Source: a virus
Length of the DNA: 40,323 bases
Reading direction: 5' to 3' (one strand)
IMG/VR virus record: IMGVR_UViG_3300031673_000180
Location: 1 to 40,323 of that record
In this document: piece after piece, positions 1 to 7,448 of the stretch
Position numbering within the stretch: the stretch's first letter is position 1
Layout of the letters: every line of letters starts with the position of its first letter
Notes under the pieces: model-generated
The model's input: only the letters and a program-made list of their open reading frames with translations
Told to the model about the DNA's origin: nothing
Databases searched by the model: none
Made by a program: the position numbers and the translations under genes

Positions 1-120
1 GTTGCATGGCAAAGGTACTGGCAAGGCTGGGCGGAAGATAGGTACCCGAAATATTGGCAGGAGATCCGAGAAGGTCAGAAGATACAACAATATAACAACA
101 ACACAGCTATAGGAGGGTGA
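1..120 (+). CDS. 3' end of HNH endonuclease gene (duplicate of window end)
   Basis: The frame opens at base 1 and runs to TGA at 118-120. It is the last 39 codons of the HNH nuclease gene seen whole at 39844-40314. It is present here only because the window is a circular sequence with overlapping ends, so it should not be counted as a second gene. The following gene starts 3 bases after the stop. Confidence 0.85.
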   Translation, partial: VAWQRYWQGWAEDRYPKYWQEIREGQKIQQYNNNTAIGG

Positions 121-129
121 GGGATGAAA
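1..129. repeat. Terminal overlap, left copy
   Basis: Bases 1-129 match 40195-40323 with a single difference at base 3 (T here, G at 40197), leaving 126 identical bases. The difference is synonymous (valine GTT or GTG) within the HNH gene. The best reading is the overlap left by assembly of a circular or circularly permuted genome rather than a true short terminal repeat, because a coding sequence runs straight through the junction. Confidence 0.9.
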
Positions 130-231
130 ACGAAGGAATGCCAGAACTGCAAAGAAAACAACTACCTAATTATTACCCCTGTGTGTGCCGAATGTGTAAA
201 ATTTAGCAATTGGAAGGATGTAGAGGGATGA
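124..231 (+). CDS. Small zinc-ribbon-like protein (35 aa)
   Basis: A 35-residue protein with two CxxC knuckles (Cys6/Cys9 and Cys21/Cys24), which suggests one structural zinc site. The start lies just downstream of an AGGAGG site that sits inside the end of the HNH gene, so the two are probably translationally coupled. The stop overlaps the start of the next gene (ATG at 228). Function is unknown; similar tiny zinc knuckles are common in phage early regions. Confidence 0.6.
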   Translation: MKTKECQNCKENNYLIITPVCAECVKFSNWKDVEG

Positions 232-521
232 AAATAAATAACGCAAGGGTAATAGCTCTTAACTTAATCGACATTGAACGAGATCGCCAAGACACAAAAT
301 GGGGAATACAAGACCACGCACCTCAACTATGGACCGGAATCCTCGGTGAAGAGTACGGAGAGTATTGCCAAGCTGTCAATGAAACCGTGTTCAACAACGG
401 AGAGAAAGCAAAGCTAAAAGGTGGATATGACAACATGCTCACAGAACTCACCCATGTTGCAGCAGTAGCCGTGGGAGCCATGGAAAGTCTAATGAGAGCT
501 AGGCAGAGAGGGGATATCTAA
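228..521 (+). CDS. MazG-like nucleotide pyrophosphohydrolase
   Basis: A 97-residue protein with the phage MazG-like pattern: an N-terminal ERDRQ-x-KWG segment near residues 17-26, then GEEYGEYCQAV, which carries the EExxE-type metal-binding acids. This family hydrolyses NTPs or dNTPs to monophosphate and pyrophosphate and may shape nucleotide pools during infection. I chose the ATG at 228, which follows AGAGGG and overlaps the previous stop, over an upstream in-frame TTG at 210. Family assignment is fairly sure; the substrate cannot be read from sequence. Confidence 0.7.
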   Translation: MKINNARVIALNLIDIERDRQDTKWGIQDHAPQLWTGILGEEYGEYCQAVNETVFNNGEKAKLKGGYDNMLTELTHVAAVAVGAMESLMRARQRGDI

Positions 522-522
522 A

Positions 523-639
523 ATGACAGCACAAGAAGCGATACAGGCTATCAAATCCAATTGGCCGCCAAGTAACTACACAATGTTAATAGAGGCGCTA
601 GAACTTGCAATAGTGTCTCTTGAGAAGGAGGATATCTAG
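523..639 (+). CDS. Hypothetical small protein (38 aa)
   Basis: A 38-residue mostly helical protein starting one base after the MazG-like stop and ending one base before the next ATG. Its end carries AAGGAGG, which doubles as the ribosome binding site of the next gene, so the three genes form a tight operon. No recognisable domain. Confidence 0.5.
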   Translation: MTAQEAIQAIKSNWPPSNYTMLIEALELAIVSLEKEDI

Positions 640-640
640 A

Positions 641-901
641 ATGCTAATGGATGTATTCAGTTTTGGAGTAGGGGAATTCTTCGGAACAATAATAGGTATA
701 GGCATAATGGCGTTAATGATAACCAGTAAGCAAGCTGAAGAACAAGGATATAGAATAGTTTGCCCAACATGTTACCTAGATTCAGACCATTGCCCAGGGC
801 ATTATGAGAAAACACCTAACCCATATTGTACAGTAGAAAACTGTAACGCGTCATGCCCTGGACGTAAGGATTGCGAAGATGTTTGGAGCGATAGTCTGTG
901 A
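641..901 (+). CDS. Membrane-anchored Cys-rich protein (86 aa)
   Basis: The N-terminal third holds one hydrophobic segment (about residues 10-32, with GTIIGIGIMALMI). The rest is polar with seven cysteines in CxxC, CxxxxC and CxxxxxC spacings, suggesting a metal-binding or disulfide domain next to the membrane. The ATG at 641 follows a strong GGAGG. An upstream in-frame TTG at 620 would overlap the previous gene. Function unknown. Confidence 0.55.
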   Translation: MLMDVFSFGVGEFFGTIIGIGIMALMITSKQAEEQGYRIVCPTCYLDSDHCPGHYEKTPNPYCTVENCNASCPGRKDCEDVWSDSL

Positions 902-990
902 CCGATGAAGAAATTCTACGCCGTATAACAATACTCTGGATCTACTACATTCCTGCTCCAAAGATCGGGGCAGAGGGGAAAGGGGAATAG
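898..990 (+). CDS. Possible tiny protein (30 aa, GTG start)
   Basis: A short frame from GTG at 898, overlapping the previous stop by GTGA, to TAG at 988. A GGAG lies about 10 bases upstream. It is too short to score by composition and could be chance; it is kept because it fills the operon gap with an overlap typical of these genes. Confidence 0.3.
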   Translation: MTDEEILRRITILWIYYIPAPKIGAEGKGE

Positions 991-992
991 CT

Positions 993-1391
993 TTGGTAAA
1001 AATGCAAGATAGAATATGCCCTAACTTTTGGGAAAACTGCGAAGATTGCAAACACGACTTTGATTGCAGAGCTGGCCTATACCACGGAGAGAACATATTA
1101 ATAAAAGCTGCAGAGATAAGCGAAAGAGTAACGCATGAAGAAGCAATAAAGAGTGTAAAAACACTAAAGGGTAATAAGGTGACACTAAAGGGCGATATGG
1201 TAGCGGGGTTTATGAGCCTGACGACGGATGAATTCATGAATTGGTTTTATGGGTGGAGAGTGCAGAGTTTACATCATAAGGAGCCAATACCCCTAGACGG
1301 ACCGAGCGCACCTGGTGGAGGAAGTAAGAGTAAAAAACATCAGAAGCCACAGAGAAAAGTACCTGAGTATATGAAGATGTTAGGCATGTAA
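993..1391 (+). CDS. Hypothetical protein with N-terminal Cys cluster (132 aa)
   Basis: Begins at TTG 993, seven bases after AGGGG; the alternative ATG at 1002 is too far from the site. The first 35 residues hold five cysteines (CPNFWENCEDC then C and C), a likely zinc-binding knot. The middle is helical and the last 35 residues are Gly/Ser/Lys/Pro rich, probably flexible. It ends 19 bases before a strong promoter, so it is the last gene of this unit. I do not recognise the family. Confidence 0.6.
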   Translation: MVKMQDRICPNFWENCEDCKHDFDCRAGLYHGENILIKAAEISERVTHEEAIKSVKTLKGNKVTLKGDMVAGFMSLTTDEFMNWFYGWRVQSLHHKEPIPLDGPSAPGGGSKSKKHQKPQRKVPEYMKMLGM

Positions 1392-1409
1392 ACCTAAAGC
1401 ATAACATAG

Positions 1410-1439
1410 TTGACTAGGCTTGCATAGGCATGATATAAT
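1410..1439 (+). promoter_or_regulatory. Strong promoter TTGACT-18-TATAAT with extended -10
   Basis: The -35 is TTGACT at 1410-1415, the spacer is 18 bases, and the -10 is TATAAT at 1434-1439 preceded by TGA (extended -10). It faces the small-terminase region and probably drives the packaging or late unit. A perfect 16-bp palindrome (TACCTCTTAAGAGGTA, 1439-1454) covers the predicted start site and may be an operator. Confidence 0.8.
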
Positions 1440-1573
1440 ACCTCTTAAGAGGTACGCTCAAAAAAAACAGCGCGATAACCGGATAACTAGTTGCTTGCAA
1501 CGGACCGGCGCATATAAGACACATCTATATGGGTGTGTCTTCACTTATGCCTAAAAACAATTGAGGTGAAAAC
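1439..1573 (+). promoter_or_regulatory. Structured 5' leader with start-site palindrome and three nested/long hairpins
   Basis: About 130 bases without a gene. After the start-site palindrome there is a nested element with CCGG/CCGG around GTTG-CTTG-CAAC, then a 10-bp hairpin pairing 1516-1525 with 1532-1541 around loop TATATG. That hairpin contains a U-G pair on the plus strand that would be a C-A mismatch on the other strand, so a plus-strand RNA is favoured. No U-run follows, so it is not a simple terminator. No known riboswitch consensus was recognised. Confidence 0.45.
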
Positions 1574-1900
1574 GTGGAGACCCAAAGCATAGCTCAAGAG
1601 ATCCACGATTCCGCTAAACGACTAGCTAAAGGACCGGCAGAGCTATTTGTATTAGCACGGAAAGCTGCCGAAGCTGAACGCACATATAGAAGAGAACTAT
1701 CCTTAGAGATAATGAAGCTACGCCTAGAAGGTCTGCCTGCTACCTTGATAGGAGATCTAGCCAGGGGTAATTGCTCTGACAGGAAATGGGCAAGAGATCT
1801 GGCCGAAGCAGAATGGACCGCTGGCAGGGATGGACTAAAGGCTTTGCAATCTCAAATAAGCGCATTACAAACGATATACAGACACCAAACCGAAGTATGA
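1574..1900 (+). CDS. Phage helical protein upstream of terminase (108 aa)
   Basis: Starts at GTG 1574 behind GAGGTG. The sequence is all helical, with a charged amphipathic pattern (AEAERTYRRELSLEIMKLR) and the phrase RGNCSDRKWARDLAEAEWTAARD-like that I associate with uncharacterised phage proteins near recombination or packaging genes. Possibly a DNA-associated accessory protein, but no function can be claimed. First gene behind the structured leader. Confidence 0.6.
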   Translation: METQSIAQEIHDSAKRLAKGPAELFVLARKAAEAERTYRRELSLEIMKLRLEGLPATLIGDLARGNCSDRKWARDLAEAEWTAGRDGLKALQSQISALQTIYRHQTEV

Positions 1901-1926
1901 GGACAACATATAAGGGGGCGTTGGTC

Positions 1927-2139
1927 ATGGCAGCAACTAGAACTTGCAGAGAATTCAGTATGACAATGGCATATCAAGATGTTAAAGGACAAACTAACTG
2001 CGCTACATGTGTTAAGTATTCCAGGGAATCAGAACGATGCGCTGATGAGCAGGGGGTTGTGCAGAGATATGAGGATATGCCAGCATTTGTAGAGTATGAC
2101 CGGATGATGAGGGATGCTAGATCAATATTGGTGACGTAG
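1927..2139 (+). CDS. Hypothetical Cys-containing protein (70 aa)
   Basis: I placed the start at ATG 1927, nine bases after AGGGGG; longer in-frame starts overlap the previous gene and lack a site. It has Cys6, then CATC and a later Cys in the first 45 residues, possibly a small metal site. The C-terminal half is acidic and helical. Function unknown. Confidence 0.5.
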   Translation: MAATRTCREFSMTMAYQDVKGQTNCATCVKYSRESERCADEQGVVQRYEDMPAFVEYDRMMRDARSILVT

Positions 2140-2210
2140 AAAAGACCCTCATCCGCTGAGAGCCTTAAACCTAATATAGTCTGATACAGTCTGTAAGGGA
2201 GAGAATAGAA

Positions 2211-2408
2211 ATGAAGGTAAGAATCTTAAACAGAGACATAGAGGTAACTAAGAAAAGAATCAATATTGATAACTTCAAGAGTGAAAATGTTTTAATAGGA
2301 TCTAGCTTTAATGTTAATCAATGGAAGACCAACCCTTGGAAGATCATACGAATGTGCATAATGCCTTATAAACGGCTCGACAATATGTTTATGATGGGAA
2401 AGATTTAG
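2211..2408 (+). CDS. Hypothetical small basic protein (65 aa)
   Basis: ATG 2211 follows AGGGAG at good distance. The protein is basic with aromatic and methionine-rich C-terminal residues. No recognised domain. The 71 bases before it hold no gene. Confidence 0.45.
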   Translation: MKVRILNRDIEVTKKRINIDNFKSENVLIGSSFNVNQWKTNPWKIIRMCIMPYKRLDNMFMMGKI

Positions 2409-2425
2409 TTTAGGAGGCAACCACA

Positions 2426-2563
2426 ATGGCACTAACACCAAAGCAGGAGAGATTTATAGCTGATATAAAAGATTCCGTTAGAGAAACTAGCGAAATTAAT
2501 ATAATAGTTTTAGCTTTGGGATTGATTATATTACTAGGCGAACTAACAGGAATTTTTATTTAG
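2426..2563 (+). CDS. Small membrane protein with terminase-small-like N terminus (45 aa)
   Basis: ATG 2426 lies behind AGGAGG. The first residues MALTPKQERF echo the start of the next gene, the small terminase (LTIKQEKF). The second half is a single hydrophobic segment (IIVLALGLIILLGEL). It looks like a duplicated terminase start joined to a membrane helix, or simply a convergent helix. Function unknown. Confidence 0.5.
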   Translation: MALTPKQERFIADIKDSVRETSEINIIVLALGLIILLGELTGIFI

Positions 2564-2579
2564 TAAGGAGTTGAGTGAA

Positions 2580-3125
2580 ATGGCAGGATTAACAATTAAA
2601 CAAGAGAAGTTCTGCCAAGGTTTATTCTCTGGATTAACTCAAAGAGAAGCGTATAAACAGGCATATAACTGTGAGAAGATGACAGATAAGAGTGTCGATG
2701 AGAACGCCTGTAAGCTTGCTGGTGATACCAAGATAGCATCAAGGCTCAGCTTCCTCATTGATGAGCTTAAAGGGCGCAATATGGTCACTGTAGAGCGTGT
2801 TATAGCTGAGTATGCAAAGATAGCCTTCGCTGATATAAAAGATTTTCTTCGCTTTGGCACAGAGAAAGTACAGATAGATGAAGATGAGGAAGGTAATCCT
2901 ATCTACGCCTATAAACAAATCATTGATGTGAAGCAATCCGAAGAGGTTGACGGAACCATGATCCAAGAGGTGTCTATCTCGCCTAAGGGAGTATTCTCCT
3001 TTAAGCTTCATGATAAGAAGGGATCGCTTGATATGATCGGCAAGCACCTGGGCATGTTCACCGACAAACTTGAGGTTAACGGCAACATGGTCATATTCAA
3101 GGGTGAGAAAGATTTGGAGGATTGA
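2580..3125 (+). CDS. terS: Terminase small subunit
   Basis: A 181-residue protein with the Terminase_2 family start LTIKQEKFCQGLFSGLTQREAYKQAY, which forms a helix-turn-helix-like DNA-binding unit, followed by a central oligomerisation region and an acidic tail. It recognises the packaging site and loads the large subunit. I chose ATG 2580 nine bases after AAGGAG rather than TTG 2571. It precedes the large subunit, but unusually a terminator-like hairpin and about 380 bases separate them. Confidence 0.85.
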   Translation: MAGLTIKQEKFCQGLFSGLTQREAYKQAYNCEKMTDKSVDENACKLAGDTKIASRLSFLIDELKGRNMVTVERVIAEYAKIAFADIKDFLRFGTEKVQIDEDEEGNPIYAYKQIIDVKQSEEVDGTMIQEVSISPKGVFSFKLHDKKGSLDMIGKHLGMFTDKLEVNGNMVIFKGEKDLED

Positions 3126-3130
3126 TTAGT

Positions 3131-3232
3131 ATGGGTGGATTTGAACGCCTTCATATGATTATGTCAATAGGGTCCAGTATCATAGTTGGAGCAGGGTTTG
3201 TTGCGGTGCTAGTCTTAGCTACATGTTATTGA
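3131..3232 (+). CDS. Tiny membrane protein (33 aa)
   Basis: ATG 3131 lies 5 bases after the terS stop, with GGAGG-like sequence inside the end of terS. About 20 residues (SIIVGAGFVAVLVLAT) form one transmembrane helix. No function known; the placement and ribosome site make it a likely real gene. Confidence 0.45.
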   Translation: MGGFERLHMIMSIGSSIIVGAGFVAVLVLATCY

Positions 3233-3329
3233 TTGGGTCCGATAATAGGCACTATGACAAGTAAACAATTCACTCAATCCTCATATTCAGCCATATTTAA
3301 CCCTGACAACTGATTTACATGTTTTCCAT

Positions 3330-3363
3330 ACGCTCATTCTAATTGAGAATAGGGCGTTTTCTA
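3330..3363 (+). terminator. Rho-independent terminator between terS and terL
   Basis: Stem ACGCTC-ATTCT (3330-3340) pairs with AGAAT-(A)-GGGCGT (3346-3357) around AATTG, followed by TTTTCT. The rest of the 3233-3506 gap is AT-rich with no gene. Confidence 0.7.
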
Positions 3364-3414
3364 TAAAATAGATGAACTTTGATTATCGAAGGATTGCTTC
3401 AAATAGCTATATCA

Positions 3415-3443
3415 TTCATATTCATACAAAAACATTGTATAAA
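3415..3443 (+). promoter_or_regulatory. Possible promoter for terL
   Basis: TTCATA (3415-3420), 17 bases, then TATAAA (3438-3443). The -35 is poor, but placement after the terminator and before terL makes a promoter here likely. Confidence 0.4.
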
Positions 3444-3506
3444 TATTCATCGAGTGACAGAATTAACGCCTTATGACTTTATTATTGCATAAGTGAGTGT
3501 ATAAAC

Positions 3507-4883
3507 ATGAAAACAGAGCAAATAAACCTCCCGGACATCATCGGCAAGGGATATAAATCATTTTGGATCACCAAGAAGCGTTACAGGGTCCTAAAGGGCG
3601 GCCGGGGATCAAAGAAGAGTGTAACAACAGCTTTATGGTTTATCTACAACATAATGAAGCACAGCAAAGCAAATGCTGTAGTAGTACGCAAGACGTTCAA
3701 CACACACAAGGATAGCACCTTTGCTCAACTAAAGTGGTCAGCAAAACGACTTGGAGTCTTCGACAAGTGGAAGTTTACTGAATCTCCATTAGAGTGTAAA
3801 TATATACCAACAGGACAGAAGATCCTATTTCGTGGCTTTGATGATGTTCTAAAGCTCACATCTATTACAGTTGATACAGGTGTGCTGTGTTGGGTATGGC
3901 TAGAGGAAACATTTGAGATAGATGAAGAGAAAGACTTCAACACACTCGATGAATCAATTCGTGGAGAAATGCCGGAAGGATTATGGAAGCAGCTCACATT
4001 AACCTTCAATCCATGGGTGCAGAGTCATTGGACTAAAGATAGATTCTTCGACAAGGAAGATCCCGAAGCGTTCACCAGCACAACAACATTTCGCTGCAAT
4101 GAATGGCTCGATGATGCTGACAGAAAGCTGATAGAAGATATTGAGTTTAGCAATCCTGAGCGCTACAAAGTCGTTGGGCTTGGCGAATATGGCATACCAG
4201 GCGGGCAATATTTCGATGAGTTTAGGAGTGATATCCATGTCATTGACCCTTTTGTTATCCCTGATGAGTATAGGCGTTATGTTACTATAGACTATGGTTT
4301 GGATATGCTTGCTTGCTACTGGATTGCAGTAGACTCACAACAAAAGGCATATGTGTATAAGGAGTTGTATCAATCTGGATTAATCGTCTCTGATGCAGCA
4401 AAAGCCATTAAAGATATGACAACAGAAACTATCTATGAGACTTTAGCTCCTCCGGATCTATGGAATAGTCAAAGCCAAACAGGGAAAAGCACAGCGGAAA
4501 TACTTGAGGACAATGAACTATCATTAACTAGGGCCAACAATAACCGAGTCATGGGCTGGTACAATCTGAAGGAGTGGTTAAAGCCTTATGACGATGAGCA
4601 AGGGATCAAAACAGCATCACTTATTATCACGAAAAATTGTGTTAACTTGATCAGGACATTGCCACAGCTACAGTGTGACCCAAAAGACCCCAATGATGTG
4701 GACAGCTCATCGAACCACGAACTAACCCATGGTCCGGATGCAATACGCTACTTCATTGCTGGCAGACCATGCCCAATCAAAGTTAGGCCTAAGATAGTAT
4801 ACGATCCATCACTAACAGGCAGAGCGCAACGACACCGCGACAACATGACCAAAAAGCCCAAAGGGAGGTACAACGACCTATGA
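3507..4883 (+). CDS. terL: Terminase large subunit (SPP1/PBSX type)
   Basis: A 458-residue packaging motor. The ATPase carries Walker A KGGRGSKKS (residues 30-38), Walker B with the catalytic glutamates in WVWLEE (129-134) and a coupling motif around TFNP (166-169). The nuclease begins with the metal-binding Asp262 in TIDYGLD, and a late HGPDAIRY segment matches this family. It cuts concatemers and pumps DNA through the portal. SPP1/PBSX-type terminases usually package by headful, which fits the circular assembly. It overlaps the next gene by ATGA. Confidence 0.93.
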   Translation: MKTEQINLPDIIGKGYKSFWITKKRYRVLKGGRGSKKSVTTALWFIYNIMKHSKANAVVVRKTFNTHKDSTFAQLKWSAKRLGVFDKWKFTESPLECKYIPTGQKILFRGFDDVLKLTSITVDTGVLCWVWLEETFEIDEEKDFNTLDESIRGEMPEGLWKQLTLTFNPWVQSHWTKDRFFDKEDPEAFTSTTTFRCNEWLDDADRKLIEDIEFSNPERYKVVGLGEYGIPGGQYFDEFRSDIHVIDPFVIPDEYRRYVTIDYGLDMLACYWIAVDSQQKAYVYKELYQSGLIVSDAAKAIKDMTTETIYETLAPPDLWNSQSQTGKSTAEILEDNELSLTRANNNRVMGWYNLKEWLKPYDDEQGIKTASLIITKNCVNLIRTLPQLQCDPKDPNDVDSSSNHELTHGPDAIRYFIAGRPCPIKVRPKIVYDPSLTGRAQRHRDNMTKKPKGRYNDL

Positions 4884-5077
4884 CCACAGCAATCATCTGC
4901 TTAACCTATCTAGCAACACTAACCTTCCTTTATCTGAATAACCAAAGCACCGCAAGGGAAAGACAACAGCTTTACGATCGCATTCAGGCGAGAGACTTTG
5001 TGGAGTATAAACAAATGTCAGAGCCAGTCATAACAAAGTCAAAGGAAGAGAAGGAGAATGTTTATGTCGAACTTTAA
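4880..5077 (+). CDS. Small membrane/coiled-coil protein between terL and portal
   Basis: A 65-residue protein with one N-terminal transmembrane helix (about residues 3-19) followed by a charged helix containing LYDRIQARDFVEYKQ. Similar proteins occur between terminase and portal in Gram-positive phages, but the role is not known to me. It overlaps both neighbours, so translation is coupled. Confidence 0.6.
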   Translation: MTTAIICLTYLATLTFLYLNNQSTARERQQLYDRIQARDFVEYKQMSEPVITKSKEEKENVYVEL

Positions 5078-5279
5078 ACTATACATGGGTGGATTCAGAC
5101 ATATCCAAGGCGTGGTGATTGCAGAGAGCAAAGAAGAAGCAGAAGCAAAGCTGTATGAGAAGTTGAACCTTGGATCATTGCCTTGTGAACTGGAAGAGAT
5201 TGAGTTACCTGATTATGAGATAGTGTTAAAGGGGAAGGCACCAAAGCCTGTAGTCAATATTACTAAGCCTAAAAAATAG
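5064..5279 (+). CDS. Hypothetical protein (71 aa)
   Basis: I chose ATG 5064, eight bases from GGAG; ATG 5058 would sit on the ribosome site. The protein is a small alpha/beta unit (FKLYMGGFRHIQGVVIAESKEEAEAK has the look of a ferredoxin-like or stress-response strand-helix pair) with a Lys/Pro tail. The stop codon lies inside a terminator. Confidence 0.5.
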   Translation: MSNFKLYMGGFRHIQGVVIAESKEEAEAKLYEKLNLGSLPCELEEIELPDYEIVLKGKAPKPVVNITKPKK

Positions 5280-5293
5280 GGCTTTTTTATTTT
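5265..5293 (+). terminator. Terminator overlapping a stop codon
   Basis: AAGCC (5265-5269) pairs with GGGCTT (5279-5284), followed by TTTTTT and ATTTT. The stem covers the stop of the preceding gene, so it may attenuate transcription into the portal gene. Confidence 0.6.
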
Positions 5294-5314
5294 GCATGAA
5301 ACGAGGTGAAAAAC

Positions 5315-7234
5315 TTGGCTAAAATAATCACAGACAAGCCGGAGTCTGTCAATGAGCAGGAATCAGTAACATTTATCGAAGATAGGCTCAAAGAGGCTGA
5401 GAACCTTCCCTTAGAACAGCAGTGGGCGGTGAATATCGCTTACTTAACGGGTAAACAGTGGGTAGCTTACGATAAATCAAGTCGTAAGATAGTCGAAAAG
5501 CCTAAGGAGACTTGGGAAGATAGGGTAACAGTCAATCGCATTCGCCCGATCATTCGCACAGAGCTTGCTAAGATAACAAAATCAAAACCACAGTTCAACG
5601 TTATAGCGGCCACGAACGAAGAAGATGATATAGATTCAGCCAAGGTTGGCACCCAAGCCTTAGACTTTATATGGCGTAACTCAAATATGGATGAGAAACG
5701 CTTTAAGTCGGCTTTGTGGCAAATCACAACAGGCACCGGCATAATAAAGACATACTGGAATCCTAATCTAGGTGATGAAGCGCAGCTAAATACCTTAGAT
5801 GATCAAGGCGAATTTGCGCTTGATGAACAAGGGCAAGAAGTCATGCAATCCAAGAGATTAGGTGACATAGACAATTCAGTCGTTTCGCCTTTTGATTTTG
5901 TGTTCGACCCCTCTGCGACTGAGTTTGACGAGGCTAAATGGTGCTGTGAAAAGAAGCTCAGAACAACAGATTATGTCAAAGAAAACTATGAAGTAGATGT
6001 GGCTCCCGATAATGGGCTAAGCTCGACAAACATCTTTAATGGTATGTTAGCCAACGTCAATGGCCAGGCATCAGATTACAAACCTGTTAAGGTAAAAGAT
6101 GGCGTTATAGTCAAAGAATACTGGGAGATCAAGAGTCAAAAGTATCCTAAAGGCAGACATATCACCATAGCAAATGGCAAGCTACTGCAATATGAAGATA
6201 ACCCTTATGATCGACTGCCCTACTTTTTGTTTGCTCATAACTTAGTGCCCGGCAGAGTCCACGGATCAAGCAATATCGAGGACCTTATCCCTATCCAAAA
6301 AGAGTACAACAAGACTAGGACACAGCGCAGACTCAATCAAACTCGAACAGGCAATCAAAGAATGCTAGTAGAGGCTAACTCCCTTATTGATGATCCAACG
6401 AACGAGCCTGGTGAAATAGTAGAGTACAAAATGGGCAAGAACATGCCACAGTGGGAGCAACCACCCTCAGAGCCTGGGCATATACAAGCAGAACTCGAAC
6501 TTCAACTCAGGGATTTTGAGGACGTTAGTGGCATCCATGAGGTGTCTAGTGGCACAGCAAACCCTAACGTTAAATCAGGCGTTGCACTGAGTTTTCTCGC
6601 CGAACAAGACGAAACAAAATTTGGTCCTATCATCCACAATATTGAATCAACCTACGAGAAATGGGCACAGTTCGTCTTAGTATTGATCCAACAGAACTAT
6701 ATCGAGCCACGCATGATCAAGATCGTCGGCAAAAATAATCAAGTTGAGGTTAAGGAGTTCCAAGGCTCTGATTTAAAGGGCAATACTGATGCTAAGGTTA
6801 TAGCTGGTAGCGCTATGCCTAAGTCAACAGCAGCACGACAGGACTTTGTGCTAAACCTGTGGGATCGTGGTATTCTCTCAGACCCGCAGAAAGCACTCAA
6901 ATTGCTTGAATTCGGAAACATCGAAGAAGTATTTGAAGATTTAAGCATCGATGTCAACCAAGCGAAGGCAGAGCAAAAGCAATGGTTAAAAGGTGACTTT
7001 GGCCATATGACTCGTGATTTTTACAATCATGAGGTACACATAGCTGAGCATAACAAATACCGCAAGTCGGACGATTATGAAAAGTCACAGTTTCAACAAC
7101 AAGTTGATGCTCATGTAGCAGAGCATTCCTCCTATATGCAAGAATTAGCCCAAATGCAAGCAATGGCACAAATGCCACAACAAGGTCAGCAACAGCAAGG
7201 ACAACCGCCAATGCAAGGAGGTGGACCGCAATGA
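5315..7234 (+). CDS. Portal protein (P22-like)
   Basis: About 639 residues, matching the long portal type of P22-like short-tailed phages. Supporting segments are RPIIRTELAKITKSKPQF near residue 70, the DFVFDPSATEFDEAKWC core and DISGI/HEVSSGTANPNVKSGVALSFLAEQ in the middle, typical of this family. The C terminus is Gln/Met/Gly/Pro rich and probably flexible. It forms the dodecameric ring for DNA packaging and tail attachment. I chose TTG 5315 eight bases after GAGG; GTG 5306 overlaps that site. The stop overlaps the next ATG. Confidence 0.85.
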   Translation: MAKIITDKPESVNEQESVTFIEDRLKEAENLPLEQQWAVNIAYLTGKQWVAYDKSSRKIVEKPKETWEDRVTVNRIRPIIRTELAKITKSKPQFNVIAATNEEDDIDSAKVGTQALDFIWRNSNMDEKRFKSALWQITTGTGIIKTYWNPNLGDEAQLNTLDDQGEFALDEQGQEVMQSKRLGDIDNSVVSPFDFVFDPSATEFDEAKWCCEKKLRTTDYVKENYEVDVAPDNGLSSTNIFNGMLANVNGQASDYKPVKVKDGVIVKEYWEIKSQKYPKGRHITIANGKLLQYEDNPYDRLPYFLFAHNLVPGRVHGSSNIEDLIPIQKEYNKTRTQRRLNQTRTGNQRMLVEANSLIDDPTNEPGEIVEYKMGKNMPQWEQPPSEPGHIQAELELQLRDFEDVSGIHEVSSGTANPNVKSGVALSFLAEQDETKFGPIIHNIESTYEKWAQFVLVLIQQNYIEPRMIKIVGKNNQVEVKEFQGSDLKGNTDAKVIAGSAMPKSTAARQDFVLNLWDRGILSDPQKALKLLEFGNIEEVFEDLSIDVNQAKAEQKQWLKGDFGHMTRDFYNHEVHIAEHNKYRKSDDYEKSQFQQQVDAHVAEHSSYMQELAQMQAMAQMPQQGQQQQGQPPMQGGGPQ

Positions 7235-7362
7235 AAATGACTGAGGAAGAAAAGAAAAAGAAAAAAGACGAAATGAAAGGCAAATGGGACAATGCCAAGA
7301 AAGGCGCAATGGATATGGCGAAGGAAGCAATGCCAATGATGATGGATAAGAAAATGAAGTAA
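7231..7362 (+). CDS. Small Lys/Met-rich protein (43 aa)
   Basis: Starts by ATGA overlap with the portal gene behind AAGGAGG. The first half is a charged run of Glu and Lys; the second half is rich in Met and Ala and may form an amphipathic helix. Perhaps a virion or assembly accessory, given its place between portal and scaffold; function unknown. Confidence 0.55.
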   Translation: MKMTEEEKKKKKDEMKGKWDNAKKGAMDMAKEAMPMMMDKKMK

Positions 7363-7372
7363 GCCAACTGAT

Positions 7373-7397
7373 GAGCGTAACAGCTCTTATTTTTATG
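7373..7397 (+). terminator. Weak hairpin with T-rich tail
   Basis: GAGC-GTAACA-GCTC followed by TTATTTTTAT. The stem is only 4 bp, so termination is at best partial. It lies before the scaffold gene. Confidence 0.3.
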
Positions 7398-7448
7398 TCT
7401 AAATCACGCTAGGGCAAGCGCAAAAAGCCCATATGAAAGGGGATTCTT

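Noticed and set aside
851-1237. Minus-strand frame of 128 codons
   Set aside because: Antisense shadow of genes at 641-1391, which have ribosome sites and sensible composition.
7368-7386. Hammerhead-like CTGATGA
   Set aside because: The needed GAAA and paired arms are missing; a weak terminator hairpin explains it.
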